Made by a program: the position numbers and the translations under genes. A stretch of 64,000 nucleotides of DNA from NCBI GenBank assembly GCA_022376925.1, contig JAIOJX010000030.1:166791084-166855083 (forward strand), in the 5' to 3' direction. This DNA comes from Tragulus kanchil (lineage: Eukaryota > Chordata > Mammalia > Artiodactyla > Tragulidae). This document shows, piece after piece, positions 12,402 to 25,085 of the stretch (the stretch's first letter is position 1; each line of letters starts with the position of its first letter). The notes beneath the pieces were generated by a model. It was given only the letters and a program-made list of their open reading frames with translations. It was not told the origin of the DNA and ran no database searches.

Positions 12402-12496
12402 AATGGCCCCTCATTATATCCCTTACATCCAGCCATTGATCTCGTTCAGAGCAAGGAAGAATACCTAAACAGAGCTCTAGGTGATTTTGAATGCAC
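12402..12496 (+). other. Candidate unlisted exon (95 nt), copy 1
   Basis: A segment framed by a good acceptor (cctactttcag, ending 12401) and a strong donor (CAC then gtgagt at 12497). One frame is open throughout, 31 codons plus two bases, and translates to peptide starting NGPSLYPLHPAIDLVQ and ending ALGDFEC. The other two forward frames contain stops. I do not recognise it, and it is not part of canonical SNRK as I know it. It could be an alternative exon, or chance. Copies: 13485-13579 (intact) and from 14621 (no acceptor, two small insertions). Confidence 0.25.
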
Positions 12497-13819
12497 GTGA
12501 GTGGTTCTTCCCATGTAAATAGAATTTGCATCAGTGGACCACAGAGATTAGGTTTCTGAATCTCATACGAGAAACAGGCCCTCGTTTTTGTTATAGAACT
12601 CCTGGGACCTACCCACTGCTGTAATAGTACTTGCTATTCTGAGAAAGCATTCCCTTTAGCATCTATATTGGGTCATATGTCAGTGGCTAGTGACCAGAGT
12701 TGGAACTGCGCGGTGATAGTGTAAGGACGGCCACGGGTTCAGTCCCTGGATTGGGAAGATCCCCTGGAGAAGGGAATGGCAACCCACTTCAGTAGTCTTA
12801 CCTGGAGAATTTCGTGGACAGAGGAGCCTGGTGGGGTTACAGAGAGTTGGGACGTGACTGAGTGACTTAACACTGGAAGTCAGAGGACCCACAGAATGTA
12901 GTCAGGGATGTCTTCCGAATTTTGATTGGGTAGGCAGGGATGAAATTGACTAGGTTAGAACACACATAAGGACAAATAGGTTTGAGTGAAAGATGGTAAG
13001 CTTAGTTTGGGCAGCCTTACTCTTTGAAGTCCCCAAGGCATACTTAGGTGGATTCAGGTCTGAGAAAAGTTTTTTCAAGTAGGTATGAGATGATATTCAT
13101 TCTCATTCTTTCAAGAGAAGAAATGATTCCTTGTTAAATAATAAAATTTTATGGGGCTTCCCTGGTCATCCAGTGTCTAAGACTGCACTCCCAATGCATG
13201 GGGCATGGGTTCAATCCTTGATCAGGGAACCAGATCCCACATGCCACAGTTAAGAGTTGTCATGCCGCAACAAAGATCAGAGATGTGGTGTGCTGCAACT
13301 AAAACCTGCCTGCTTCAGCCAAATACATATTTAAAAAAATAATAACAAAACTTGGCTTCATCTAGAGTGTTGGTAAAATCAGAAGTAACAGAGCTGTGTA
13401 AAACATCGGCTTGTCCACATTCTGCGTTCCTCTTCTGCCTCACTGTTACACTGGTAATTCAAATGACCTGATTCCTACTTTCAGAATGGCCCCTCATTAT
13501 ATCCCTTACATCCAGCCATTGATCTCGTTCAGAGCAAGGAAGAATACCTAAACAGAGCTCTAGGTGATTTTGAATGCACGTGAGTGGTTCTTCCCATGTA
13601 AATAGAATTTGCATCAGTGGACCACAGAGATTAGGTTTCTGAATCTCATACGAGAAACAGGCCCTCGTTTTTGTTATAGAACTCCTGGGACCTACCCACT
13701 GCTGTAATAGTACTTGCTATTCTGAGAAAGCATTCCCTTTAGCATCTATATTGGGTCATATGTCAGTGGCTAGTGACCAGAGTTGGAACTGCGCGGTGAT
13801 AGTGTAAGGACGGCCACTT

Positions 13820-14345
13820 GTAAGTGGTGTTGTGAAAGGTGCGGGTCCCTGCCTCGTCTGCAGTGGTTTTAGAATGGCCTGTTCCTGTTGCTGGTTTCAT
13901 GATTTATGGCTCCTGATAAAAGAAAGCCGGAGGGAAAACATAGAGGGTTCTATCTAAAACCTTTCTTCTGGTCGTCCCGTTTTTATTACTGTCTAATCCC
14001 TGTTCATTCTTCTGCTGTCTAGATAATTCACTTCAAAAATGATTTTTCAGAGAGCCTTTCAGTAGTTGTGACATTTTCCCTTACACGCCCTTTGGCAGTT
14101 ACTTTTTTCTCAATGTAATCCTTTTATTCTGTTTTGTTTCCACTTTGATCTTTTGTAAGCCTGCGTAAGTGAACTTTGTAATATAAACTCCACCTTCAAC
14201 CCTGAAATAGCATAATTCACTTGTATTATGATGAATTGACCTGCTGACTGTTAGAGACTTCAGTGCTCATTTTTGTCGTCTTGTTCCCAGCTACCTTAAG
14301 AGCCAGTAAAGGGACCAGTAATTTTCCACCCATCATACTTTCTCT
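13820..14345. other. Intronic sequence, nothing recognised
   Basis: Duplicated at about 14925-15445 as part of block F. No coding or mobile signature recognised. Confidence 0.4.
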
Positions 14346-14347
14346 TT

Positions 14348-14541
14348 TAGAATTTTTTATTTATTTATGTATTTGGTTGTGTTGGGCCTTAGTTGTAGTA
14401 CACAAGATCTTCGATCTTCTATTGTGACATGTGAACTCTTAGCTGTGGTGTGTGGGGTCCAGTTTCTTGACCAGGGATTAAACCCAAGCCACTTGTATTG
14501 GGAGTGCGGAGTCTTAGCCGCTGGACCACCAGGGAAGTCCC
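14348..14541 (-). repeat. CHR-type SINE, older
   Basis: Antisense: AT-rich tail 'tttatttatttatgta' at the left, diverged body, and tRNA head 'ccaccagggaagtccc' at the right. Duplicate at about 15451-15645. Confidence 0.75.
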
Positions 14542-15716
14542 TCCGACCTTTTACACTAATGAAGATTTCATTATCTTTCTACCCCTTCCCTTGCATGAGT
14601 TGGAAAAGTTCATCGGCCAGTGATCTCGTTCAGAGCAAAGGAAGAAAATACCTAAACAGAGCTCTAGGTGATTTTGAATGCACGTGAGTGGTTCTTCCCA
14701 TGTAAATAGAATTTGCATCAGTGGACCACAGAGATTAGGTTTCTGAATCTCATACGAGAAACAGGCCCTCGTTTTTGTTATAGAACTCCTGGGACCTACC
14801 CACTGCTGTAATAGTACTTGCTATTCTGAGAAAGCATTCCCTTTAGCATCTATATTGGGTCATATGTCAGTGGCTAGTGACCAGAGTTGGAACTGCGCGG
14901 TGATAGTGTAAGGACGGCCACTTGTAAGTGGTGTTGTGAAAGGTGCGGGTCCCTGCCTCGTCTGCAGTGGTTTTAGAATGGCCTGTTCCTGTTGCTGGTT
15001 TCATGATTTATGGCTCCTGATAAAAGAAAGCCGGAGGGAAAACATAGAGGGTTCTATCTAAAACCTTTCTTCTGGTCGTCCCGTTTTTATTACTGTCTAA
15101 TCCCTGTTCATTCTTCTGCTGTCTAGATAATTCACTTCAAAAATGATTTTTCAGAGAGCCTTTCAGTAGTTGTGACATTTTCCCTTACACGCCCTTTGGC
15201 AGTTACTTTTTTCTCAATGTAATCCTTTTATTCTGTTTTGTTTCCACTTTGATCTTTTGTAAGCCTGCGTAAGTGAACTTTGTAATATAAACTCCACCTT
15301 CAACCCTGAAATAGCATAATTCACTTGTATTATGATGAATTGACCTGCTGACTGTTAGAGACTTCAGTGCTCATTTTTGTCGTCTTGTTCCCAGCTACCT
15401 TAAGAGCCAGTAAAGGGACCAGTAATTTTCCACCCATCATACTTTCTCTTTTAGAATTTTTTATTTATTTATGTATTTGGTTGTGTTGGGCCTTAGTTGT
15501 AGTACACAAGATCTTCGATCTTCTATTGTGACATGTGAACTCTTAGCTGTGGTGTGTGGGGTCCAGTTTCTTGACCAGGGATTAAACCCAAGCCACTTGT
15601 ATTGGGAGTGCGGAGTCTTAGCCGCTGGACCACCAGGGAAGTCCCTCCGACCTTTTACACTAATGAAGATTTCATTATCTTTCTACCCCTTCCCCTTGCA
15701 TGAGTTGGAAAAAGTT

Positions 15717-16290
15717 GGGTTTTTTTTCCCAACCACAGTAACCATATTTGTGAAGTGATGTTTTCTTTTTCTATTAACCACGGGCCTGGGTGTGAAATAA
15801 AAATATGCTTCAGGTAGTACTATCAACATTAAGTTTGATTTTTGAGATGGTTGATATTTGTTAACCTGTTAACGAATAAACAATTCCATTAACCTCTTTG
15901 TAAAAGAATTAAAATATAAAGTCCCTCTTGCATGCTCTTTCTCTTAACTTTCTTCACTCACCCCCACCCTCACCCTGTGCCCAGTTACAGACTTGGTTGA
16001 TTCCTTTTGGTTCTGGGATCTCAAGCTGAGACTCTAATCTGTAACTTGGGGGTTTGTAGTTTTATTAGCACTTTTTTTATTTTTTAATGGGAAAGATAAT
16101 TTTAAAAATCCACTAAAATGAATTTTTATCAGGAATAGTACAACTTCCCTCCTCCATTTTGGGTTTAATGTAATAGATAATCATTCTTGATTTCGTTTTA
16201 AATCCTGTTTGGCCAGGGGTCTAGTCCTGGGGACCAGACCACTTGAGTTAACATCTTTTTTTTTTAAGAATCACTATTTTATTTATTTTT
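15717..16290. other. Intronic sequence, nothing recognised
   Basis: AT-rich single-copy DNA; no feature seen. Confidence 0.4.
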
Positions 16291-16296
16291 AAAAAT

Positions 16297-17590
16297 TTTG
16301 GGCTCTTTAAAAATTTTTTTTATTATTTTTAACTTTTACAGAGTTTTGTTGTTTACAGATATGTATAATCCCAATTAGTGACATGTATATCCCTGGCCCT
16401 CTCCTTCACCCCCCATCCAGTCCCCCCAATCCGCCCGTTCAGGCCATCGCACTGCGCCCCTGCAGGATCCCCTATTCTCACAGCGCAATGACAATAGCTG
16501 TCTTTTTCACATGTGATAGTATAGGTTTCTGTGTTACTGCCTCTATGCCTCCCATCCTCTGTTCATTCCCCACAATGTCCGTATGTCTGTTCTCTATGTC
16601 TTTTTCCATTGCTTCTCTGCGTGTTATCATTACCCTCTTACTAGATTCCATATATATGTGTTAGTATACTGTACTTGTCTTTGTCTTTTTTGACTTACTT
16701 CACTTTTTATAATAGATTCTAGATCCATCCACCTCATTAGGGCTGATTCTTCTGCATTTCTTTTTACAGCTGAGAAGTACTCCATACCAGAGCTTTTGTT
16801 TTTTTTTTCTTTTTTAAATTTTATATTGAAGTATAGTTGATTTATAATGCGTTAATTTCAAGTTTGCAGCAAAGTGATTCATGTATTAATTCTCCAGGCA
16901 AGAATTCTCCATTCCCTTCTCCAGGGGATCTTCCCAACCTAGACATCAAACCAGAGTCTCCTGCATTGCAGGCAGGTTCCTTGTGGCCTGAGCCACCAGA
17001 GAAGCCCAAACACATAGTTGATTAACAGTGTGTTAATTTCAGGTGTACAGCGAAGTGATTTGCATATGTAGACATTTCTTTTTAATATTCTTCTTCCATG
17101 TAGGTTAGTACAGAGTACTGAACAGAGTTTCCTGTTTGATACAGTAGGTCCTTTCTGATTATTCACTTGAAGCATAGGAATGTCTGCATATAAATCCCAA
17201 ACTCCCAATCTGTCATTCATTTTTTCATTCACCAAACTTTTTATTGATTTCCTACTATGTATGCCAGATCATTTTCAGCACACACGGGCACCTAAGACAT
17301 TTCTTGCCATGTCTAGCTGTGCAGCTTATTTATTCACTTAACGTATAATTTTAAGAATGTGACAGATATACGCTAAGCACATACTGTGATGCTCAGCTCT
17401 TTGAAGGGGCTCAGGATCTCCATGGGGTGTAGACTAGGATTTCCACCTCCTCATCCACTGTTGTACCAGAGATTTTTTATCCATTCATTTGTCAATGGAA
17501 ATCTAGGTTGCTTCCATGTTCTGGCTGTTGTACAGAGTGCTGCAATGAACATGGGGATACAGGTGCCTCTTTCAATTTTGATTTCGTCAG
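16297..17590 (-). mobile_element. L1 3' end, antisense, with nested insertions
   Basis: Antisense L1 3' UTR and end of ORF2: the 'ccatatatatgtgttagtatactgta' type stretch near 16648, 'gacttacttcactttttataatagattc' near 16690, then 'ccattcatttgtcaatggaaatctaggttgc' near 17481 and 'gtgctgcaatgaacatgggg' near 17537. It is interrupted by another L1 3' terminus (16815-17080), which itself holds a truncated Bov-tA (about 16889-17008). Confidence 0.7.
16889..17008 (-). repeat. Truncated Bov-tA inside L1
   Basis: 'ctccaggcaagaattctcc' to 'gagccaccagagaagccc', antisense and lacking the far end of the Bov-A unit. Related L1-terminus sequence lies on both sides (16826-16880 and 17008-17070, roughly four-fifths alike by eye). 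Confidence 0.7.
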
Positions 17591-17855
17591 GGAAATTTTG
17601 GCCTCTTTTATTGGTTTTGTATTTACTTATTTTTGTCCATCTTTATTCTTTGGCCTTTGTGGGCCACCATCTCAGTGGCCTCTCTCATTGCAGAGCACCG
17701 ACTCTGGGTGCATGTGCTCCAGAGCACTGGCTCGTAATTGGACACACTGGTCCAGCTGCTCCACAGCATGTGGGATCTTCCTGGGCCAGGGATCGAACCT
17801 GTGTTCCTTGTACTGCAAGGTGGACTCTTTACCCACTGCACCACCAGGGAAGCCC
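17591..17855 (-). repeat. CHR-type SINE in L1
   Basis: Antisense young-type element with 'gcctcttttattggttttg' at the left, the conserved 'tggacacactggtccagctgc' centre, and 'ccaccagggaagccc' at the right. It interrupts antisense L1 sequence. Confidence 0.8.
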
Positions 17856-17859
17856 GAGT

Positions 17860-18600
17860 TATCTTTTTTAAACTGGAATTAATAAAAGACCTTCCCTGTC
17901 CTCTGACCTCTCCTATCTCAGTTGGTTTTTCTTCTGTGCTTTGGCATTTATCTGCTTTCTGTTTGTGTTACCTACTATCTGCCTCTCACAGTGAATTAGG
18001 AGCCCTGTAAGAGTTGGGGTGTCTCTCATTCCTTTCTGTGTTCACTGTGCCTAGACTGAGCCTGGCCCAGGTGAACAGAGTGGAGCAGCAGTTGCTGCCT
18101 TGAGAATGCTCTCTGCGTGCTGAGTCTGTCCTGAATACCTACCGTTCTAATCCTTTGACTGCCCACAACTGCTGTAAGAGGAAGTAATGACCCTCATTTT
18201 AAAGGCAGGAGCATATTTTCCAGTAACTTGATTAAAGTCATACTTTGTATTCGTTTAGTGATTGTTTTTATCTCTTTGGCCGTTAAGAGGAACAAGTTAA
18301 TTATTCGAAGACAGAAGTAGAGGAAGAAGAGAAATAAAGATTCTGGAAAAAAAAGTAGATGGAATAAGCAGTCCCTTGAATAATGCTTCTGTGAGAGTCA
18401 TCTGCCCTTTCCAAATCGTGGCCCCTCAGTTACACCGCTGTTCCTCCCCAGCTTAGACGCTTCAGGTCGTGTCATGTAGCTTAGTAAACTACTTGCCCTA
18501 GAATTAGATTCCTGAGTTTCTCCAATTGTAAGCATCTCCATGTTCAGCAATTATTTGAGCCCAAACTAGAGGCAGTGATAACAGTGTGTATCTGTATGTT
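17860..18600. other. Intronic sequence, nothing recognised
   Basis: Single-copy DNA between L1 elements, with no assigned feature. Confidence 0.4.
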
Positions 18601-19334
18601 ATTTTTCTTCTTTACTCTTCCAGACTTGCATCAGTTCGTAACAGGCTGAGTGTGCTAGCTTGCTTGGGCAAAACACACGTGTTCCTTCCTTCTGGAGCCT
18701 CCTTCCCGCCCACCCTCCCTCCCACTCCTCTAGGTGCCCACAGGCTGAGCTCCATGGGCTTTGCAGCAAGTTCCCACCAGCTCCTATTGCCCGCGTGGTT
18801 GTGTACACATGTCAGTCCTGTTCTCGCCATTCATCCCAGCCTCCAGTGTCCACATGTCCGTTCTCTGCGTCTGGGATTCTGCTTATGCCCTGGGAGCTAG
18901 GTTCATCTGTACTATTTTTCTAGACTCCACAAGTGTGTTAATATACAATATTTGGTTTTCTTTTTCTGACTTACCTCACTCTGTATGACAGACTCTAGTC
19001 CATCCGCATGTCTACAAGTGACCCAATTTCATTCTCTTTTATGCCTGAGTAATATTACTTTGTATACATATGTACCACATCTTCATTATCTGTTCATTCG
19101 TGAATGGACGTCTAAGTTGTCTCCATGTCTTGGCTATTGTAAATAGTGCTGCGGTTATGGTTTCCTCTGAGTAGGGGCCCAGGAATGGCATTGCTGGGTC
19201 ATATATATGGTAGTTCACTGGTTTTCTGAGGAACCTCCATACTGTTCTCCATAGTGGCTGAATCAGTGAGCATTCCTTCTAACAGTGCAAGAGGGCTGCC
19301 CTTTTTCCACACCCTGGCCACCATGTATTGTTTG

Positions 19335-19623
19335 TAGATTTTTAAAAATATTTTATTTATATATTGATTTTTGTCTGTGCTGTGTGTTCGTTGCTGCGTG
19401 AGGGCTTTCTCTGGTTGCAGGGAGTACTCTGTTGCAGTGCTTGGGATTCTCTTGATGATGGCTTCTGTTGTTGCAGAGCACAGGTTCTGGAGCAAGGGCT
19501 CTGTGGTTGTGATTCACAAGCTTAGTTGCTCCATGGCATGAGATCTTCCTGGATCAGGGATCGAACCTGAGTCCTTTGCATTGGCAAGTGGATTCTTAAC
19601 CACTGGATCACCAAGGAAGGCCC
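19335..19623 (-). repeat. CHR-type SINE in L1, older
   Basis: Antisense element between L1 ORF2 segments: T/A-rich tail 'tttaaaaatattttattt' at the left, 'gatcagggatcgaacctgag' (B box) and 'ggatcaccaaggaaggccc' head at the right. Confidence 0.75.
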
Positions 19624-20014
19624 TGTCTGTAATGTTTTTGATGATTGCTATTCCGAACAGTGTGAGGTGATACTTCATTGTGGTTTTGATTCGCATTTCT
19701 CTAATAATTAGTAATGTTGAGTATTGCTTCATGGCCCTCTTGGCCATCTGTATGGTTTTCTTTGGAGAAGTGTCTATTTACCTCTTTAGCCCTTTTCTGA
19801 TTGGATTGTTTGTTGATTTTTCTTTTTTTCTTTTTGCTATTGAGCTACATGAACTGTTTGCATATTTCGGAGATAAATCCTTTGTAGTTTCATTTGCAAA
19901 TATTTGCAAATATTTTCTCCCATTCTGAGGGTTGTCATTTCGTCTAGTTTATGGTTTCCTTTGCTTGCAAAATGCTTTTAATTAAGTCCCATTTGTTTAT
20001 TTTGTTTTTATTTT

Positions 20015-22072
20015 CATCATTATTCTAGGTGGTGGATCTTGCTGTGTGTCTGATCTTACATTTACTTCTGTAACCCATTTTGAGTTTATTTTTGTGTATG
20101 GTGATAGGGAGTGTTCTAATTTCATTCTTCTCTGTCTAGTTGTCCAGTTTTCCCAGCACCACTTAGTGAAGAGACTGTCTTTTCTCCATTGTATGTTTTT
20201 GCCTTCTTTGTCATAGGTTAATTGACCATCCGTTCATAGGTCTATCTTTAGACTTCCTGTCCTGTACCATTGACCTGTATTTCTGTTTGTTTGTTTGTTT
20301 CTTTTTTTCCTGTCAATACCGTACTGTCTTGATTACTATAGCTCTTATAGTACAGTCTGATGTTGGGGAACCTGATTCCTCCAGCTCTTACTTTTCTTTC
20401 TCAGGATTGCTTTGGCTGTTTGGGGTGTTTTGTGTTTCCATACAATTTGTAGATTTTTTTGTTTTAATTCCGTGAAAAGGTGCCATTGGTAATTCGATAG
20501 GGATTGCACTGAATCTGTAGATTGCTTTGGGTAGTATAGTCATTTTCACAATATTGATTCTTCCAGTTCAGGAATGTGGTATATATCTCCATTTGTGTCA
20601 TTTTTGATTTCTTTCATCAGTGCTTTATGGTTTTCTGAGTACAAGTCTTTTGCCTACTTAGGTAGGCTTATTCCTAGATGTTTTATTCTTTTTGTTGTGA
20701 TGGTAAATGGGATTGTCACCTTTAATTTCTCTGTCTCATCTTTCATTGTTCGTGTAGAGGAATGCAAGAGATTTCTGTGAATTAAATTTTGTATCCTGCA
20801 GATTTACCAAATTCATTGATTATCTGTAGTAGTTTTCTGGCAGCATCTTTAAGGTCTTCTATGTATAGTATCATTTTATTTCCAGTGACAGTTTTACTTA
20901 CTGTTTTCTTATTTGGACTCCTTTTATTTCTTTTTCATTTCTCATTGCCGTAGCTAGGACTCCCAAAACTACACTGAATAATAGTGGTGAGAGTGGACAT
21001 CCTTGTCTTGTTCCTGATTTTAGAGGACATGCTTTTAGTTTTTCATCATTATTCTAGGTGGTGGATCTTGCTGTGTGTCTGATCTTACATTTACTTCTGT
21101 AACCCATTTTGAGTTTATTTTTGTGTATGGTGATAGGGAGTGTTCTAATTTCATTCTTCTCTGTCTAGTTGTCCAGTTTTCCCAGCACCACTTAGTGAAG
21201 AGACTGTCTTTTCTCCATTGTATGTTTTTGCCTTCTTTGTCATAGGTTAATTGACCATCCGTTCATAGGTCTATCTTTAGACTTCCTGTCCTGTACCATT
21301 GACCTGTATTTCTGTTTGTTTGTTTGTTTCTTTTTTTCCTGTCAATACCGTACTGTCTTGATTACTATAGCTCTTATAGTACAGTCTGATGTTGGGGAAC
21401 CTGATTCCTCCAGCTCTTACTTTTCTTTCTCAGGATTGCTTTGGCTGTTTGGGGTGTTTTGTGTTTCCATACAATTTGTAGATTTTTTTGTTTTAATTCC
21501 GTGAAAAGGTGCCATTGGTAATTCGATAGGGATTGCACTGAATCTGTAGATTGCTTTGGGTAGTATAGTCATTTTCACAATATTGATTCTTCCAGTTCAG
21601 GAATGTGGTATATATCTCCATTTGTGTCATTTTTGATTTCTTTCATCAGTGCTTTATGGTTTTCTGAGTACAAGTCTTTTGCCTACTTAGGTAGGCTTAT
21701 TCCTAGATGTTTTATTCTTTTTGTTGTGATGGTAAATGGGATTGTCACCTTTAATTTCTCTGTCTCATCTTTCATTGTTCGTGTAGAGGAATGCAAGAGA
21801 TTTCTGTGAATTAAATTTTGTATCCTGCAGATTTACCAAATTCATTGATTATCTGTAGTAGTTTTCTGGCAGCATCTTTAAGGTCTTCTATGTATAGTAT
21901 CATTTTATTTCCAGTGACAGTTTTACTTACTGTTTTCTTATTTGGACTCCTTTTATTTCTTTTTCATTTCTCATTGCCGTAGCTAGGACTCCCAAAACTA
22001 CACTGAATAATAGTGGTGAGAGTGGACATCCTTGTCTTGTTCCTGATTTTAGAGGACATGCTTTTAGTTTTT
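20015..22072 (+). repeat. Tandem duplication G inside L1 ORF2, offset 1029
   Basis: Copy 1 is 20015-21043 and copy 2 is 21044-22072, perfectly abutting with only a few bases (ttca) of microhomology at the junction. The copies look essentially identical. L1 ORF2 does not contain such a repeat, so it arose after insertion or in assembly. Confidence 0.95.
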
Positions 22073-22148
22073 CACCATTGAGAATATTTGCTCTGAATTT
22101 GTTGTGCATGACCTTTATCATATTGAGGTAAGTTCCCTCTCTGCCCAT
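21927..22148 (-). pseudogene. L1 ORF2 reverse-transcriptase fragment
   Basis: The translation contains the L1 RT hallmark [14 protein letters not shown] and the following KEIKGVQI segment just before the expected FADD active site. The open stretch is short and bounded by stops, so it is a dead fragment. In full L1, ORF2 supplies endonuclease and reverse transcriptase for target-primed insertion. Confidence 0.85.
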
Positions 22149-23336
22149 GTTTTAGAGAGTTTTTTTTTTTTTTTTTAAGCATAAATGGGTGTTGAATTTT
22201 ATCAAAAGTTTTTTTGCATCTATTGAGATGATCATCTGGTTTTTATTCTTTAATTTGTTGATATAGTGTGTCACGTTGATAGATTTGCATATATTGAGGA
22301 ATCTTTGCATCCCTCAGGTAAATCCCACTTGATCATGATGTATGATTCTCTTACTGTGTTGTTGGATTCTGTTTGGTAGTATTTTGTTGAAGATTTATGT
22401 GTCTGTGTTTATCCAGAATATTTGGTCTGTAATTTTCTTTTGTTTGTGTTATCTTCATCTCTTTTGGTATCAGAGCAATGGTGGGTTTGAAGAATGAGTT
22501 TGAGAGTGTTACTCTGCAGTTTTTAGGAAGTGTTTGAGGAAGATGGGTGGTAGTTCTTCTCTAAATGTTTGATAGAATTCGCCTGTGAAGCCACCTGCTC
22601 CTAGACTTTTGTGTGTTGGAAGACTTTCAGTTATAGTTCCAATTTCATTGCTTGTGATTGGTCTGTTTATATTTTCTGATTCGTACTGATTCTGTCTGGA
22701 AAGTGTACTTTGCCAAGAATGTGTCTGTTTCTTCTAGGTTGTCAATTTTATTGGCATATAGTTGCTTGTAGTAATCTCTTATGACCCTTTGTATTTCTGC
22801 CATGTCAGTTGTAATTTCTCCTTTTTCACTTCTAACTTTATTGATTTGAGTCCTCTCCCTGAGTCTTCTCCCTTTTTTTCTTGATGATTCTGGCGAAGGG
22901 TTTACCAGTTTTGTTTATCATCTCCAAGAACCAGCTTTTAGTTTTATGGAAGTTTCCTAATTGTCTGCTTTGTTTCTGTTTCATTTTGTTCTGCTCTGAT
23001 CTTATAATTTCCTTCTGTTAATTTTGGGTTTTGTTTTTCTTTCCTTTGTTGCTTTAGGTGTAAGATTAGATTGTTTATTTGAGGTTTTTCTTGTTTCTTG
23101 AGGTGAGGTTGAATTGCTATAAACTTCCTGTTAGAACTGCTCTTGCTGCATGGCATAGATTTTGGGTCATCATGTTTCTGTTGTCATTTGTTTGTATTTA
23201 TAAATTTCCTCTTTGATTTCTTCAGTGATCTCTTGGTTATTTAGTACGATCTCTTGGTTATTCAGCAGTGTACTCTTCAGACTCTGTGTGTTTATGTTTC
23301 TTACATTTTTATTTTATGATTGATTTAAAAGATGCT

Positions 23337-23582
23337 TTATATGATTTCAGTTTTCTTAAATTTGCCAAGGCTCAATTTGTGATTTAAAATGTGATTTGTC
23401 TTGGATGATGTTCTGGGTACCCTTGAGAAGAAAGTGTATTCTGCCTCTTTTGGGTGGCATGTCTGGTAAATACCAGCTAAATCTGTCTGGTTTATTGTGT
23501 CATTTAAAGGTTGTGTTTCCTTACGTATTTTCCATCTGCATGATCTGTCCATTGGAGTAAGTGGGGTGTTGAAATCTCCCAT
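23337..23582 (-). pseudogene. L1 ORF2 endonuclease fragment (copy 1)
   Basis: Starts MGDFNTPLTPMDR, the conserved GDFN motif of the L1 APE-type endonuclease, and continues through AEYTFFSRV, the typical L1 wording before the catalytic His. An identical segment is at 24462-24707 because of duplication H. Confidence 0.85.
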
Positions 23583-24461
23583 TATTACTGTGTTATGTCT
23601 ATTTCCCCTTTTACGGCTTTTAACATTTGTCTTATGTATTGAGGTGTTCCTTTGTTGGGTACATAAATATTTATAATTGTTACATCTAAATGTTTGATAG
23701 AATTCGCCTGTGAAGCCACCTGCTCCTAGACTTTTGTGTGTTGGAAGACTTTCAGTTATAGTTCCAATTTCATTGCTTGTGATTGGTCTGTTTATATTTT
23801 CTGATTCGTACTGATTCTGTCTGGAAAGTGTACTTTGCCAAGAATGTGTCTGTTTCTTCTAGGTTGTCAATTTTATTGGCATATAGTTGCTTGTAGTAAT
23901 CTCTTATGACCCTTTGTATTTCTGCCATGTCAGTTGTAATTTCTCCTTTTTCACTTCTAACTTTATTGATTTGAGTCCTCTCCCTGAGTCTTCTCCCTTT
24001 TTTTCTTGATGATTCTGGCGAAGGGTTTACCAGTTTTGTTTATCATCTCCAAGAACCAGCTTTTAGTTTTATGGAAGTTTCCTAATTGTCTGCTTTGTTT
24101 CTGTTTCATTTTGTTCTGCTCTGATCTTATAATTTCCTTCTGTTAATTTTGGGTTTTGTTTTTCTTTCCTTTGTTGCTTTAGGTGTAAGATTAGATTGTT
24201 TATTTGAGGTTTTTCTTGTTTCTTGAGGTGAGGTTGAATTGCTATAAACTTCCTGTTAGAACTGCTCTTGCTGCATGGCATAGATTTTGGGTCATCATGT
24301 TTCTGTTGTCATTTGTTTGTATTTATAAATTTCCTCTTTGATTTCTTCAGTGATCTCTTGGTTATTTAGTACGATCTCTTGGTTATTCAGCAGTGTACTC
24401 TTCAGACTCTGTGTGTTTATGTTTCTTACATTTTTATTTTATGATTGATTTAAAAGATGCT

Positions 24462-24707
24462 TTATATGATTTCAGTTTTCTTAAATTTGCCAAGGCTCAA
24501 TTTGTGATTTAAAATGTGATTTGTCTTGGATGATGTTCTGGGTACCCTTGAGAAGAAAGTGTATTCTGCCTCTTTTGGGTGGCATGTCTGGTAAATACCA
24601 GCTAAATCTGTCTGGTTTATTGTGTCATTTAAAGGTTGTGTTTCCTTACGTATTTTCCATCTGCATGATCTGTCCATTGGAGTAAGTGGGGTGTTGAAAT
24701 CTCCCAT
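24462..24707 (-). pseudogene. L1 ORF2 endonuclease fragment (copy 2)
   Basis: Same 81-residue translation as 23337-23582, with the GDFN motif. In the undisturbed element this is the copy that lies correctly between the endonuclease N-terminus (24903-25085) and the rest of ORF2. Confidence 0.85.
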
Positions 24708-24902
24708 TATTACTGTGTTATGTCTATTTCCCCTTTTACGGCTTTTAACATTTGTCTTATGTATTGAGGTGTTCCTTTGTTGGGTACATAAATATTTATA
24801 ATTGTTACATCTTCTTAGATTGATCCTTGATCATTATATAGTGTCCTTCCTTATCTCTTGTAACAGTCTTTAAAGTTAATTTTAGCTATGAGTATTGCTA
24901 CT

Positions 24903-25085
24903 TCAGCTTTGATTTCCATTTGCATGGAACATAGTTTTCCATCCCCTCACTTTCAGTCTGTATGTATCTCTGGGTCTGAAGTGAGTCTCTTGTAGATAGC
25001 ATATTATATGGGTATTATATGGGTATATGGGACATTCCCTCAGTCTTTGTCTTTTGATTGGAGCATTTAATCCATTTACAGTCAA
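24903..25085 (-). pseudogene. L1 ORF2 N-terminal endonuclease fragment
   Basis: Contains NGLNAPIKRQRL and YLQETHF, matching the start of L1 ORF2 (the E of QETH is the metal-binding Glu of the APE-type nuclease). It fixes the minus-strand orientation of the L1. Confidence 0.85.

Larger units (their letters stand above)
11652..13817 (+). repeat. Tandem duplication E, offset 1082, no filler
   Basis: Copy 1 is 11652-12733 and abuts copy 2 at 12734-13817 exactly. The copies are almost identical, with one small cluster of differences near 12338/13422. There is no SINE head or target-site duplication at the junction, so it is not a transposition product. Confidence 0.95.
13521..15716 (+). repeat. 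Tandem duplication F, offset about 1101
   Basis: Copy 1 is 13521-14610 and copy 2 is 14621-15716. Copy 2 opens with single-base insertions (gagcaaaggaagaaaatacc against gagcaaggaagaatacc). It overlaps duplication E, so 12437-12733 exists three times. Confidence 0.9.
22561..24812 (+). repeat. Tandem duplication H inside L1 ORF2, offset 1125
   Basis: Copy 1 is 22561-23685 and copy 2 is 23686-24812, abutting at 'acatct'. As a result the same endonuclease segment occurs twice in the L1 (see 23337-23582 and 24462-24707). Confidence 0.95.

Noticed and set aside
20015..22072. Genuine internal repeat of the L1 reverse-transcriptase region
   Set aside because: L1 ORF2 has no such repeat, and an exact 1029-nt copy would not survive in an otherwise decayed element.
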